Source of the DNA: Rhododendron vialii
Lineage: Eukaryota > Streptophyta > Magnoliopsida > Ericales > Ericaceae
Direction: 5' to 3'
NCBI RefSeq assembly: GCF_030253575.1
Contig: NC_080561.1
Location: 28,060,564-28,124,563 of the forward strand
DNA: 64,000 bases
In this document: positions 44,101 to 55,050 of the stretch, piece after piece
Layout of the letters: every line of letters begins with the position of its first letter
How positions within the stretch are numbered: the stretch's first letter is position 1
Notes under the pieces: model-generated
Seen by the model: the letters and a program-made list of their open reading frames with translations, nothing else
Database searches by the model: none
Told to the model about the DNA's origin: nothing
Program-made: the position numbers and the translations under genes

Positions 44101-46625
44101 AAATCAGAATTGATCATCAACTAGATCAATCAGGACCTCCCCCACAGAAAGGCATTAGATCTAACTGTTTGGTTGGTACACTAGTAATGAAATAACATGA
44201 CGCACAGAAACCTTAGAATTCCTTCTGGTTCAAAAGGTGCCAAGCACCACGATGGAGCATCATTTCGAAAAGGCCCTTCATAAGGGGAATTCTTAGTGCA
44301 AGCCTGCAGTATTTTAGGGAAGATGAGAAAATTACAAATGACATGTTACTGATATAAAGACCAAAGACCTCAATAAAAAGAAGATCAAGAGAAGAACAGG
44401 TACTCACCTTAGATCTCGTCCATTCTGGATATGCATACATGTGATTGATTCCGAGCACTTCCCTGTCAATATAACCCACTGTGTTACAAGGAGGATCCAG
44501 TTTTCCTCTTACAGCACAATTTACCTGAAATTGACAACATTGAAGACGATCCAAGGTATGTGAATGAGTTAGCATTCTAATGTTTGGTTTGCTTGAAAAA
44601 AAATATATGTACAGTTTATCATTAGGATGTAATCAGCACATGGGATAATGCCACTACGGAAATAAACTCCCGGAAATCATCATTCCATCAATGAAATTAT
44701 GCTAGTTGGACATGAACCCATTTTACTACAAGTCCGCCACTTTTAAGCATGTTTCAGAAGACACAAGTGAGAAAAGAAAATAATTCAGAACCAGAAATTG
44801 ATAACTAACAAGTCAATAAATACTAGTATTAGGTCCCTTTTGATTCTGCAGTAAGTTGAAATTCGATATCCAATAACGTCATATCTACCATACAATCATA
44901 AATTACATCAGCAAGATCTTCAGAGTACTTTGCAGACGCACAGCCATGAGGAAAAGAATTCATTTCGTTAGTGGTAAAGATATGAGAAAGCACAGACGTA
45001 CAGTCAAAATCTTTCCATAATCAGCACTATCTATATTGTTGACGGTGAAATGCCAATCTGGAACATAAACTCCGTAGATTAGAGCCAAATAGACAATAAG
45101 GACACAGGCTCCCACCAGCCTGCAAAATTCAAAATTAAAGAGTTACTTTACTATTGTCTGAAAAATACAGCACATATCACCGATTCACCAGTAACTTAGT
45201 GAACACAACAGATTCTAACTCACCAGTGCCAACAGTATAACTTGAATATAGAGAACCTGCCAGGTAATAGACCCTTGGCTTGTGCAGTTTTTGTTGAGAT
45301 TTCTATTAACGCCAAGACAAAATATGACAGAGCAATTCTCTATAAAGGGTAAAGTAAGTTACTGCAAGAAAAGCAATGCGAGTAATAATTGTTTTTGGAA
45401 TCAAAACACCACAACAGAAAAAAATGTAAAAATTTACCTGCAGAATGCCACACCACCTGATCTTTTTCATGTCCACACCATAAGTTAAGTCATCAGGAGC
45501 GTGTGAGAAACCACCTTCATAACACATTGAAGCCAAGTTAATATCTAATTAATGCCAATCAGTATATGTCCGCGTAAGAGAATATGGTTATGTGAGATGT
45601 ATTTTCTTCCTAAAACTGAAAGTGAAAAAGATGAAAGTGAATACAAACAAACTAGTCCGTTGTCAGGTTGTCTGTTACCCCAGGCTTCACTTGGGGGTGT
45701 TAGAAATTTATTTTAATCAACGAGTATCTGTAATCTTAACGTGGAAAGATTAATAAGTATTTAATATAATGGAGCTCGTAATATAATCGAGATAAGGACG
45801 GGAGTGCAATTATAATTCTATAGTGGGGTGAATTATAATTAGTGAAATAAGAAATAGAATCCTAGTGGAATTAGAGTTTCTTATTTACACTGGGAGCTCC
45901 TTAGGTCTCTATCGTAGCCCTATATATACACGTTATGCTCTCTAGGTCAAATAGACATTTTCTATTATTCACGAAATAGAGGCAAGCTTAGGAAGAGCAA
46001 ACAGATCATGAAAGAGTCCACACTCGGTTCGTGTTCTAGACGTGCAGGGAATACGATAGAAGATCATAAGATGCAGTCGAGTAGTATTCGTGGCTTATAG
46101 CAAGGCGTGCTATAACAAGTTCAACCAGCGTTCGTGTCACAGGGAGTAGAGGTGAAACCCTAATTCCACCTTGTAGGGTTTTGCTATTTTTTGTTGGCTA
46201 CTCTGTACGCGTCATTACTGGGTTCTGGGAATCGTTTCCCAACAGGGGGAACCCCTAGAGAAAGATGGGCGAGTGCTCAAGCTCGTGACAACTTCAAACT
46301 TACAGAAATAAGGCTTGAAAGTTTTGTGCGTACCTTCACTTGAAACCTACATTCTTCCTATCCATCCCTAGGCTATGCAGGAAGGGAACTTATGCTCCTC
46401 CCAACTTGAAATTCTAGTAAACAAGGTTCCTGTACTGCCTCAGGCTTTATACAACCCCCTAGGCTTGGTGAAGGAAACTTATGTTTCAAACAAGAGTCGG
46501 AAATCATGCCTAGGTATCATAAGGAACTTATTCTTTTCCCATAGTTGAATTCATGTAAACAAGGTTCCCATACTCCGCAGGCTGCTTATAACCCAAAGGC
46601 TTTGTGGACACAACAGTTGGAAACC

Positions 46626-46674
<49 letters not shown>

Positions 46675-49561
46675 CAACATTTAAGGCTCATTTTGTCCCC
46701 TGGAAGACTAAAAATGGTGCATATGTCAGTGCGTGGAGTGCATAAAAGTCCCCTTTCACTCGAGGGAAGCATTTCCAGTTCCACTATTACAACAACGTGA
46801 TTGAAACAAAACGCAGGACGAAAATATTAATTTGTACTCGCCACGATAAGGTAGATGTTCAGAGTATGTACAACTAAAGCTCACCTTGTAACAAGAGGCC
46901 CCAAAATAGGAGTTTGAGAGTTCGAAGGATCACCTTTTTTGTGGCTATCATATGGTTTGGTATTTTCTGTATGATGGAAAACTTTAGGATAAGTGCACGG
47001 TAAAAAGTAATATCAACTCTCTAAAGCTCGTTGTTGCATGTTCAAACAAAGTTGCTAAACCAACCTTGAAAGCAAGTACAATGGACATCCCTACGATGAA
47101 TAGGAAGAATGGCATCACAAAGTCGGCAAGATGGCAACCGTTCCATGGCGCATGCCCAATCATAGGCCATTCTCCTCCCGCATCATCAACCAAAATCATC
47201 AACTGCAATTCATGTAACAAACTTACATGTCAAAAGAATCATGGTATTAGTGGTATTACAGTTATGAAATTGAAAAGAACAAAGCTGTCACATTGACACA
47301 AGTAAGTACATTATATGAAGTATGGATCATGGCAGGCATGTCATCATGAAGCAAGTGCAGTGAAGACGAAAAGTCAAAACTCTCCCAATGGGAAGTATGA
47401 CGTATCCATGTTTTACTAACTGAGTATTTACAATGTTTCTGTAGAGTGGATAACAACCTTCTATTGTCAACATGAAATAGAGACTCACAATGGGCCCCAG
47501 AAACATTGGCCATGGCATCAAAGTATCAACATTACATTAAGCAGCATAGAGTTTTACCCATCCGTTCTTATTTCAGCTTTTCCCTTTTTTCTACAGCATT
47601 TTCTATTTGTTGCCCCCAATTTTAAGGACTGAAGCAGATATCAAGATAATGAAGTAAAAACTGGAACAGTTGGAAAAAAGGTAGTACACTTTATCAGTAC
47701 AGATGAAGCACATAATCAAGGAGTCATGTCTAGCCCAGTGCTCCTCCCATCCAGTCCGGTCAGCGGCGGCTCCAGAAATTTGTGGTAGGGTGTTCAGAAA
47801 TTACCTTAACTTTAGTAGCTGATTTATTAACCAATAATATATGTAAGAATCTCATAAATTAGTATAAATAATGCGGTCAAAAAATATTACCTCTATTCAA
47901 AAAAAATTAACTACGAGGCAAAATGAGAACTCAAAAATATATACGACTATTTTTTATAAGAAAATTAGTTTTTTTGAAAGTTGTCATATTGCGTATTAGA
48001 TAGTGTTTCGAGAATGAAGGCGGCAAAATTTTATAGTTGTCCTAGACGAGTTCTCACATTTTGTGTCAACGTTTAACCAGCATATCAATCTATACGTACT
48101 AAAACCCTTGGAAAGAATTGTAGCAAGTATATTGGGACTGACCTTCTTGAAAATATGTTATTCTTTAGAATGACAAAATGAGATTTTTTATCGTAGTCTT
48201 AAATTTGAAGGAATATTATTCAAGTTAACGGGATTTTGCAACGTAGTTGAATTTTTTAAAGTTTTTGTCCATAATTCTATAAGCTGTCTAAACAAATAAA
48301 AATAATATAGTTATTGTCATGCATGAATGCGAAATTAAAAAATTTAAACCATCGACAATAAAGATAGAGAGAGAATGCAGAGCATAATACTTAACCCTAT
48401 AGATTCTTCTTTTTCTCTTTCTTTTTTTATTTTTTTCATTATGATTGTGAGTTGTATTTGAGGTAATGTGTTAGGCGTTTAAATATGAATTACCTAGATT
48501 GATGGGCTGTAATTGAGTATTTAATTAGTTTTGGGTTGAGTGTTCAATTCTTTTTGAGACTATTACAATTGGGTGTTCATTGACATTTGAGTTGGGTATT
48601 CAAAGTAAGGTTAGTCCAAAAATTTTACATGTATTCTTAGCAAAAAAATTTGTTTTGGGTGGTCAGTTGATCATGCAACTATACACAGATAGCCGCCTCT
48701 GAGTCCGGTCCAGTTTGGATTTGTAATTTTGTAGGCCCATTCCAGAGTCACAACAATGACTAGAACCGTTCATTTTGTAAAATTCGTCAAGTTCTTCTGA
48801 ATATGAGGAAAATTATGTTCAGTGGATACCGATCAATGACTTATCGAAACACATCTATCTGGAATTTATCTTGAAACAAATGCATTGTGCACTCTAAATT
48901 GAACCCATTTGTTTCAAGGTAACTGTGCTCCTATTTTTCTTACAATTAACTTGATCATAATCCACTGAACTTGATTGTTCTTACACTCGAAAAACTTGGG
49001 GAGCTTTGCAAGATGGACGGTTCCGATTATTATTGTGAGCCCAGATTGGCCCACAAATGCCCGAACTGGACCGGTCTGCATGGCACTTGACCTGAAACTC
49101 ATGTTTGAGTCCAGTGCCCCCGGCCATCCAGTCAAACACTGGGGTGTGATAACAGATTGAAACTACCAATTACAACTTCTTTTTTTTGGTAAGTGAAAAT
49201 TTTATACCAACAAACAGAGCCAAAAAGCTACACAAAAGCAACAGGGGCATCCCCTGGAAACTTATACATCAAAAGCCCCAACAGTAGGCAAAAAACCAAC
49301 TCAAAACAGGAAAACAACATCCTATCAACAATTGTTAACAACAAAAATTCTAGAGTCCAAGAGCCAAGCATCACAAAGACCTCGATTTTGGGCCAAGAAC
49401 TTCACCGTTGCCCAAGAGTTAGCCTTAGCTCGAATTGAATTAAAGATGGTCAGAGAAATTACAACTTCCAAGTGACTGAGGCATATTCGTATTCAGTAGT
49501 AAAAATTGCATATTTGTATAATCGTATTCAGTAGAAAAAATTACCCAGACTAAAAGTTAAA

Positions 49562-49597
<36 letters not shown>

Positions 49598-49761
49598 GCG
49601 ACGGTGAGGCCTCTGAAAATGTCAAGGGACGCGACACGTTTGGACTTGTGAGGCGGCTGCTTCTTTTCCTGCTCCTCCAGGGGTTCTGTAACAATAAAGC
49701 TGTGATGCCGGTGATCTTGTTCTTTATCAGCAGCAGCAGCAGCAGCTTCGATGTCTGCCAT
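41153..49761 (-). CDS. HGSNAT: Heparan-alpha-glucosaminide N-acetyltransferase family protein (multi-pass membrane)
   Basis: Thirteen exons on the minus strand: 49597-49761, 47065-47202, 46885-46966, 45438-45514, 45224-45339, 45002-45119, 44408-44524, 44212-44303, 43511-43577, 43346-43427, 43168-43259, 41934-42077, 41153-41299 (stop TAG 41153-41155). They sum to 1437 bp, 478 residues, with all junctions in frame and GT-AG. The animal enzyme moves acetyl groups from acetyl-CoA across the lysosomal membrane; the plant role is unknown. After a soluble N-terminus the family signature SLDIFRGLTVA (about 45-55) leads to GHAPWNGCHLADFVMPFFLF with a conserved His (72), then about ten hydrophobic spans and C-terminal EILFWGLVAGVLHR. 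The Met at 49761 is preferred because it precedes an Ala-rich N-terminus; an upstream in-frame Met lies at 49878. Introns carry several mobile elements. Confidence 0.93.
42234..42734. mobile_element. Non-autonomous hAT element in HGSNAT intron 11
   Basis: It is flanked by a perfect 8-bp duplication CTCTCAAG (42226-42233, 42735-42742). Ends are CAAGGACGGAG and, reverse-complemented, CAGTGGCGGAG (8 of 11 match). No transposase inside its 501 bp. Confidence 0.85.
43640..43960 (-). mobile_element. TRIM-like LTR element remnant in HGSNAT intron 8
   Basis: Contains an LTR-like segment with ATATGGGACTACATATCC, repeated GGTCTGTCATCGTG phrases, and the reverse complement of an initiator tRNA-Met primer site (GCTCTGATACCA, about 43883-43894). 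No clean second LTR or target duplication is visible. Confidence 0.5.
43983..44011. repeat. Poly(C) tract
   Basis: 21 C, one G, then 7 C, in HGSNAT intron 8. Its length is prone to sequencing error. Confidence 0.8.
45698..46244. mobile_element. Solo LTR, 547 bp, in HGSNAT intron 3
   Basis: Starts TGTTAGAAAT and ends TCCCAACA, flanked by GGGGG on both sides (45693-45697, 46245-46249), a perfect 5-bp duplication. CCTATATATACAC at about 45923 would be its TATA box. No internal region. Superfamily not assigned; the ends are Copia-like. Confidence 0.8.
46630..46670. repeat. (TA)n microsatellite in HGSNAT intron 3
   Basis: About 20 TA units. Confidence 0.9.
47752..49079. mobile_element. Foldback element in HGSNAT intron 1, split by a hAT insertion
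   Basis: CAGTCCGGT before the insertion and CCAGTTTGG after it form one terminus whose reverse complement (AACTGGACCGGTCTG) ends at 49079. Arms extend about 80 bp (ACCGTTCATTTTGTAAA against the right arm's GATGGACGGTTCC region). Related foldback: 55051-55432. Confidence 0.65.
47761..48701. mobile_element. Non-autonomous hAT element in HGSNAT intron 1
   Basis: Perfect 8-bp duplication AGTCCGGT (47753-47760, 48702-48709). Ends CAGCGGCGGCT and, reverse-complemented, CAGAGGCGGCT (10 of 11). 941 bp, AT-rich, no transposase. Confidence 0.9.
49568..49592. repeat. (GA)n microsatellite at the HGSNAT exon 1 donor
   Basis: The run (CT in the transcript) begins two bases after the donor GT (49596-49595), so the intron opens GTACTCTCTC. 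Confidence 0.9.
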
Positions 49762-50328
49762 TTCTGGTTTCCAAATACAGCTTTTAATTCCAGCACCAAC
49801 TATTTCAGGGAGAGTGCTATATATGCCACGGGATGGAGATGATAATTGATAAGTGACGGGAAAGTGGGCCACCACCACCTATTATGCCGTGTTCGGTATG
49901 CTCTCTGTTGACTTCCACTACCATAACTTGACTTAACTTGACTTCCACCACCATAACTTGACTTGTAATATAAAGAATGCATGCACCACCACCATACAGC
50001 GGATCAGAGGCGGAGCGAAAATATTAAAATGGAAGCATTATTGTTTGATGGAATTGTACTCTATTATTTGTTGCATGGAATTAAGTTGTTAAAATACGAC
50101 GTGAATGGTTAAACATACCTCTCTCTTGAATATTGGAAGTTATTTTTATAGAAAAGCTAAAAAGAACGACAGTCCCAATACTGATGGTACCAACGGTCAC
50201 GCGGAGCAGGCTATGGATTCTGCACGAAAAATCCAATATGTTCAATAATTTTTTTAAAAAAATCGAGTGAGCATCGTAAGAAATTAACTCAATCTGATAT
50301 GGGTACCATGTAGCAGTGCTCTCAAATT
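49762..50328. other. HGSNAT upstream region and intergenic
   Basis: The first part would be 5' UTR and promoter. A direct repeat of the phrase AACTTGACTTCCACCACCATA/AACTTGACTT lies at 49905-49965. At about 50005 CAGAGGCGGAGCGAAAAT resembles a hAT end but no partner was found. Confidence 0.35.
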
Positions 50329-50975
50329 GGGGGGGGGGGGGGGGGGGGGGGGGCTAACTTGAAAATTGAGCTCCAATTCTGTGGCTGAAAATTAAGCTCC
50401 AATTCTGTGGTATGTGGAAAATTGAGCTCCAATTCTGTGGTCTTAATCTTGTCATTGTATATCAATATTTTTATGTTCTGAGAGATACGATATTTTGGAT
50501 TGACTGGTTGATGCAGGGAGGCGTGTTGAAATAGAAAAACGCACAACAAGGACAATCACGAATAAGTTTGAACTAGAGATACTCTCTCTACGAACAAACG
50601 ATTTTGAGAAACTTCTCAAATTTTCATTAATAATTCATAAAACAACTCCTTAACCCTAAAACTTACAACCTTATTTATACTAATAGAATTTCTAAACCTA
50701 ACTTTTTTAAAATCTAAAAAGGAAAATAAACATAAGAAATTAAAATCAATCCTAATTTTCCTTGACCAAGAAACCTATGCAAAATAGGAATATTAGATCA
50801 AACTTATTCGCGATTGTCCTGAAAATTGAGCTCCAATTCTATGGCTGAAAATTGAGCTCCCACTACCCTGCTCGAATTGTTGGGGGGGGGGGGGGGTTTT
50901 GGTTTGGGGGGGACCTAACCTGAAAATTGAGCTCTAATTCTGTGGCTGAAAATTGAGCTCCAATTCTGTGGTCTT
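50329..50975. repeat. Poly(G) tracts with a 25-bp GAAAATTGAGCTCCAATTC repeat
   Basis: G runs of 25 (50329-50353) and 15 (50882-50896) accompany seven copies or part-copies of a GAAAATTGAGCTCCAATTC unit, at about 50359, 50385, 50417, 50820, 50846, 50922 and 50947. The two clusters flank the truncated LTR copy at 50509-50820. Confidence 0.75.
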
Positions 50976-51284
50976 AGAAGCCGTTCCACTTTTAGAAAAA
51001 AAGAACTTTAAGTAAAATAAGGTAATTTCAAGATCAAAAATTATGTATTTATGCAAATAATTTTTGTACTAATATGGATCTTATTTGATAAATCTCATTG
51101 AGATCTTTTAAACGGTGCAAAAAAAAAATTAAAAAATTATTTTTTATTTTCGTTATATTTGAGTTTGAAATTACCTTCTTTTTGAAAAAGAAGGTTTTGG
51201 GAGAAAGCGGAACGAGGCCAAACCTTGTCATTGTATATCAATATTTTTATGTTCTGAGAGATACGATATTTTGGATTGACTCGT
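50448..51284. repeat. Local duplication of an LTR insertion flank
   Basis: CTTGTCATTGTATATC to the LTR start recurs 776 bp apart (50448 and 51224), including the same target bases (CTGGT at 50504-50508, CTCGT at 51280-51284). The first copy is followed by a truncated LTR (50509-50797) that ends in a 23-bp piece (50798-50820) which is the LTR's own early segment inverted. Confidence 0.75.
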
Positions 51285-51747
51285 TGATGCAGGGAGACGT
51301 GTTGAAATAGAAGAACGCGCAACAAGGACAATCACGAATAAGTTTGAACTAGAGATACTCTTTCTACAAACAAATGATTTTGAGAAACTTCTCAAATTTT
51401 CATTAATAATTCATAAAACAACTCCTTAACCCTAAGACTTCAACCTTATTTATACTAATAGAATCCCTAAACCTAACTTTCTTAAAATCTAAAAAGGAAA
51501 ATAAAAATAAAATCAATCCTAATTTTCCTTGACCAAGAAACCTATTCAAAATAGGAATACTAGATCAAATCAAATTAGGAAAATTGAATACTTATAAATT
51601 ATCTTGACTAAAATAAAACATTCCTACTAAAATGCTAAACTCAAAATAATAAATTAAGATTCCTATATTTCTAGAATATTCAAAATATCGGCCTGCATCA
51701 TCCTCCCCCGCTTGAAGAAACTCGTCCTTGAGTTTATATAGTTGAAT

Positions 51748-52130
51748 TCACCGAAACTTGTCTGCATCAATCTTGTACTTCAAATTTATTTTTTCCAACC
51801 CAAACTGTAAACAACAATCTGAAAATTGTGAGAAAATAATTTCCATCAATAAAACAAATCTACCTTCCTCCGGATCGAAACACAAGGACACTAGCTTACA
51901 TGTAGTGTATTCAATAAACTCCCAAAACGGATAAATAAATTCAGTTTCTAATAACGCCAACTTTGTAACTTCTTCTTTTTGCAATATTTTCTGATTTTCT
52001 TTTTTTGGAATTTTGGAATTTTCTCCACGAGTTTTTCGTTAAAAACTGGTGGCTTATTCCAATCCACTTCTAGATCTGGAATAATATTTGATGTGAATGA
52101 CCACTCGATGGTAGCTTCCTCCACTTTTGT
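51748..52130 (-). pseudogene. 3' part of the internal region of the gag-only element
   Basis: Continues from the nested insertion with a frame containing VEEATIEWSFTSNIIPDLE and ending in stops near the LTR; the frame 51748-51984 lies further along. No retroviral enzyme motifs are present. Confidence 0.4.
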
Positions 52131-53877
52131 TGTAGAGACCCGTAAATTTCCTTTATATAATTTTAATGTTTTATAAATAGATAAATGATGGATTAATAAA
52201 AAAAATTATAGTTGTGGGTTAAATGTGTAATGGTTTGGAAATTATTGGGTGTGGGTGTGATTAGTGCATGTGTGTATATGTGATTGTGTATCAAGGAAAA
52301 TTATTTCTCATTTACTGATCTCATTCTCTCTCCCATTCTTCTCCCTCTCTCGGCTCTCTCTCTCCCTCTCTCTTTCTCACTCTCAAATTACACCTCCAAA
52401 CTCAAAATCCAAAAAGATTGACCTTCATTCTACCCTTCGTACGTGATTTTGAGCTTGTATTTAGTTGGATTTAGCTCAGGGAGGAGTATTCAATTGATTT
52501 TGAGGTTCCGAAAGCTAGGACTCGTTCAAAATGCTTGGGTTTCGCCTTTCAACTCAAGGTAGGGAATTCTACCTCTCTTTATATACTATTTAAGTGTTTT
52601 TGTGTCATTTTTTAGCTTGTATTGGTTATTATTGAGATTGAATTGAAATCTAAAAATTCTGTCAAAAATCGCCTGAAAAACACTCTCCCTACCGGTAGGA
52701 ACCTTTCACCTACCGGTAGGACAAGTATGAAATTTTTCTTCAACCAGCTCAAACGTACAGCAGCAGCTCAAAAACTCATTCACCTACCAGTAGGAACTTT
52801 TCTCCGGTAGATTCTTACGTTCACCTACCGGTAGAAACTTTTCTCCTACCGGTAGGCCAAGCATTAGATTATTACATTCAAAATCTTGGCCTCTCTGTTT
52901 CCAATTTCTATCGGTAGGAACTTCCACCTTCCGGTAGGTCAAGTGCAGAATTTTCCCTTCTTTATCGGTAGGACTCGTTCACCTACCGGTAGGAGATTAA
53001 CTCTTAAAGTGGTATCCGATGGACTTGAATGAACTCGTTAAGTTAAGAAATGTGAAGTGTAAGATATGGCACGTCGAAATGCGAATGATACACATGAGCA
53101 TGTGAATGACGCGCAAACACTCGGGGCCCATCGACGGGTGGGTGCCTGGCAGGAGATATCGGGGTCCCATAAATAGCCCGACAGGAACTAATGCTCGTAT
53201 TGAATATTCAATGCCTTACCTACAAGGTGGGTACTTGGCAGAGGATATCGGGGTCCCATAAATAGCCCGGCAAGAGTTTCGGCTCAAACACGCAAAGGAT
53301 ACGACATGTTGAGACACGAGCTGAACGAATATGACTTATGAGTTTGAATAAAAGAAGGAATAGAGATATTGGGACACTTGATCATGATAGTTGTACTTCC
53401 TCCGTTGTCATTTGATCTCCCCGTCGTTTGTTCTTTCATTTAGTTCATTTGCATATAGAGTTTGCGTAGACTTTTTTACTGGGCTAGTATACCTCAAGCC
53501 TTACATCATTTTCAGGTGCTAACCCCGGACAGTAGCTCACATGTATGCAGTGCTTGGAATGTGGAAATATTTTTGAAAGCTAACAGAAGGAGTTATCGAT
53601 TCATCTTTGTAAATTTCTTTTGGAAGATGTATTAGTAACTTTAATTACAATTCTTTGACTTGGAGTACTGTAATCTTTAGCTCTCTCTCTTGACACTTGA
53701 TACTTATGTTAATTTGGGCCGTTGAGCTAATGATGTAATATTTTGGGAACTAATAGGCTTTGAAATGCAATTACGGGAATGGAAATGTTGAACTTTTTTG
53801 TGGTATCGTACGGATTAATGTGAGGATTCTTATTACGAAAATCATTTATATTTATGTTAAAAATCGAAGGCGTGACA
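52131..53877 (+). mobile_element. Solo LTR, 1747 bp, nested in the gag-only element
   Basis: Starts TGTAGAGACCCG, ends GGCGTGACA, flanked by TTTGT on both sides (52126-52130, 53878-53882), a perfect 5-bp duplication. Plus orientation is suggested by TGTAGAGACC at the start (a common Gypsy LTR opening) and a TTTATATACT box at about 52578. It contains the CCTACCGGTAGG palindrome series. Confidence 0.88.
52688..52995. repeat. CCTACCGGTAGG palindrome series
   Basis: Four perfect 12-bp palindromes (starting near 52688, 52709, 52843, 52980) and about six variants (for example CCTACCAGTAGG, CCTTCCGGTAGG, TATCGGTAGG) lie in 310 bp, usually followed by AACTTT or ACAAG. Spacing is irregular. Confidence 0.85.
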
Positions 53878-54119
53878 TTTGTCCTCCCACTCGACTGATG
53901 ATTACCAGCCAAAGGTTTAGTGAAAGAAATATCATCCGACACCTCCTCCTCTTTCAGAAACCGAAGTTGAACCGGATGACGGCGAGGTGGGTTCCCCCCA
54001 ACAGCCATGGCAGCCATCTGATCGATTAGGACGCCAATCGCATCCATCACACGCTCCTCAAGTTGTTGGAACCGCGCCTCCATTCGTGCTTCTCGTGCAG
54101 CTTTACTTCGTTCATACAC
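53878..54119 (-). pseudogene. gag N-terminal fragment of the short LTR element
   Basis: From an ATG at 54119 the frame reads RMEARFQQLEERVMDAIGVL (coiled coil), then NPPRRHPVQLRF; the nested solo LTR cuts it at 53877. An earlier ATG is followed at once by TAA, so the start is uncertain. Confidence 0.5.
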
Positions 54120-54186
54120 ATTTTCAACAACAGCATAACGACCATAACGAAATCCTTATCGCGCCATGATCCGGTATTGAGCGCGG

Positions 54187-54199
54187 GCTTTGATACCAA
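54187..54199 (-). other. Primer-binding site of the short LTR element
   Basis: TTGGTATCAAAGC on the minus strand, one base inside the LTR; initiator tRNA-Met type with one mismatch to the usual TGGTATCAGAGC. Confidence 0.75.
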
Positions 54200-54692
54200 C
54201 TGATGCAGGGAGGCGTGTTGAAATAGAAGAACGCGCAACAAGGACAATCACGAATAAGTTTGAACTAGAGATACTCTCTCTACGACTACAACCTTATTTA
54301 TACTAATAGAATTTCTAAACCTAACTTTCTTAAAATCTAAAAAGGAAAATAAACATAAGGAAATAAAATCAATCCTAATTTTCCTTGACCAAGAAACCTA
54401 TTCAAAATAAGAATATTAGATCAAATCAAATTAGGAAAATTGAATACTTATAAATTATCTTGACTAAAATAAAATATTCCTGCTAAAATGCTAAACTCAA
54501 AATAATAAATTAAAATTCCTATATTTCTAGAATAATCAAAATATCGGCCTGCATCACTGGTAATTCCTGCGAATCTTTTGGAATTTACTTGCGAATTTTG
54601 GGCAATTGATTAAAAATGGATGGAGGGTCCAGTTAAACTAGTTTTTGGAATTTCTGGGCCTATATTGATAATTGAATTGTTTATTTATTTTT

Positions 54693-54877
54693 TACTTTGT
54701 TCGTCCCACTTTAAATGTCTTATACGGGGATTTGTGCAATTTCAAACCATAAAAATAATATACTACTTCTACTCTCTTTTTTAAATTTCTTACACTTAAT
54801 TTGGTAAAATATGTTTTTTTAGGTTTGAAAATACACGTATTTCCGTTGGAGACATTTAAAGCGAGACGGAATGAGTA
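54693..54877. mobile_element. Stowaway-like MITE
   Basis: Starts TACTTTGTTCGTCCC and ends GAGACGGAATGAGTA. Shares internal phrases (TTTAAATGTC, GTGCAATTTCAAACC) with 62814-63025. Confidence 0.65.
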
Positions 54878-55050
54878 AAAGTTCTCGTCAAGAGCATAAT
54901 TGAGAAGAAAAAAATTCGAATTCATTGGATATTATTTCATGGAGTATGATTTTCTTAATAGGAGTACATTATCTTGAGAAAAAAATGTCGCAACACTCAT
55001 TCATGCGTTAAGTTTCAAGATTAATATGTAGTAGAAATCATATGAAACAA

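Larger units (their letters stand above)
51285..54556 (-). mobile_element. Short gag-only LTR element (TR-GAG-like), split by a solo LTR
   Basis: LTRs 51285-51700 and 54201-54556 begin TGATGCAGG and end CCTGCATCA. On the minus strand a primer site TGGTATCAAAGC (initiator tRNA-Met type, 54187-54198) and a polypurine tract (GCGGGGGAGGA, about 51701-51712) are in place. Flanks CTCGT and CTGGT differ by one base; the duplicated upstream copy has CTGGT. Without the nested LTR (52131-53877) it is about 1.5 kb and has only a gag-like N-terminal frame. The right LTR carries a deletion of about 60 bp. It depends on another element's enzymes. Confidence 0.8.

Noticed and set aside
49762-49878. Upstream in-frame Met (49878) as the HGSNAT start
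   Set aside because: The extra 39 residues have no support from the family and the Met at 49761 gives a typical N-terminus; it cannot be excluded without transcript data.
52688-52995. CRISPR-like array of short palindromic repeats
   Set aside because: Repeats are only 12 bp, spacing is irregular, spacers are related, and the genome is a plant nucleus; the segment lies inside a solo LTR with a target duplication.
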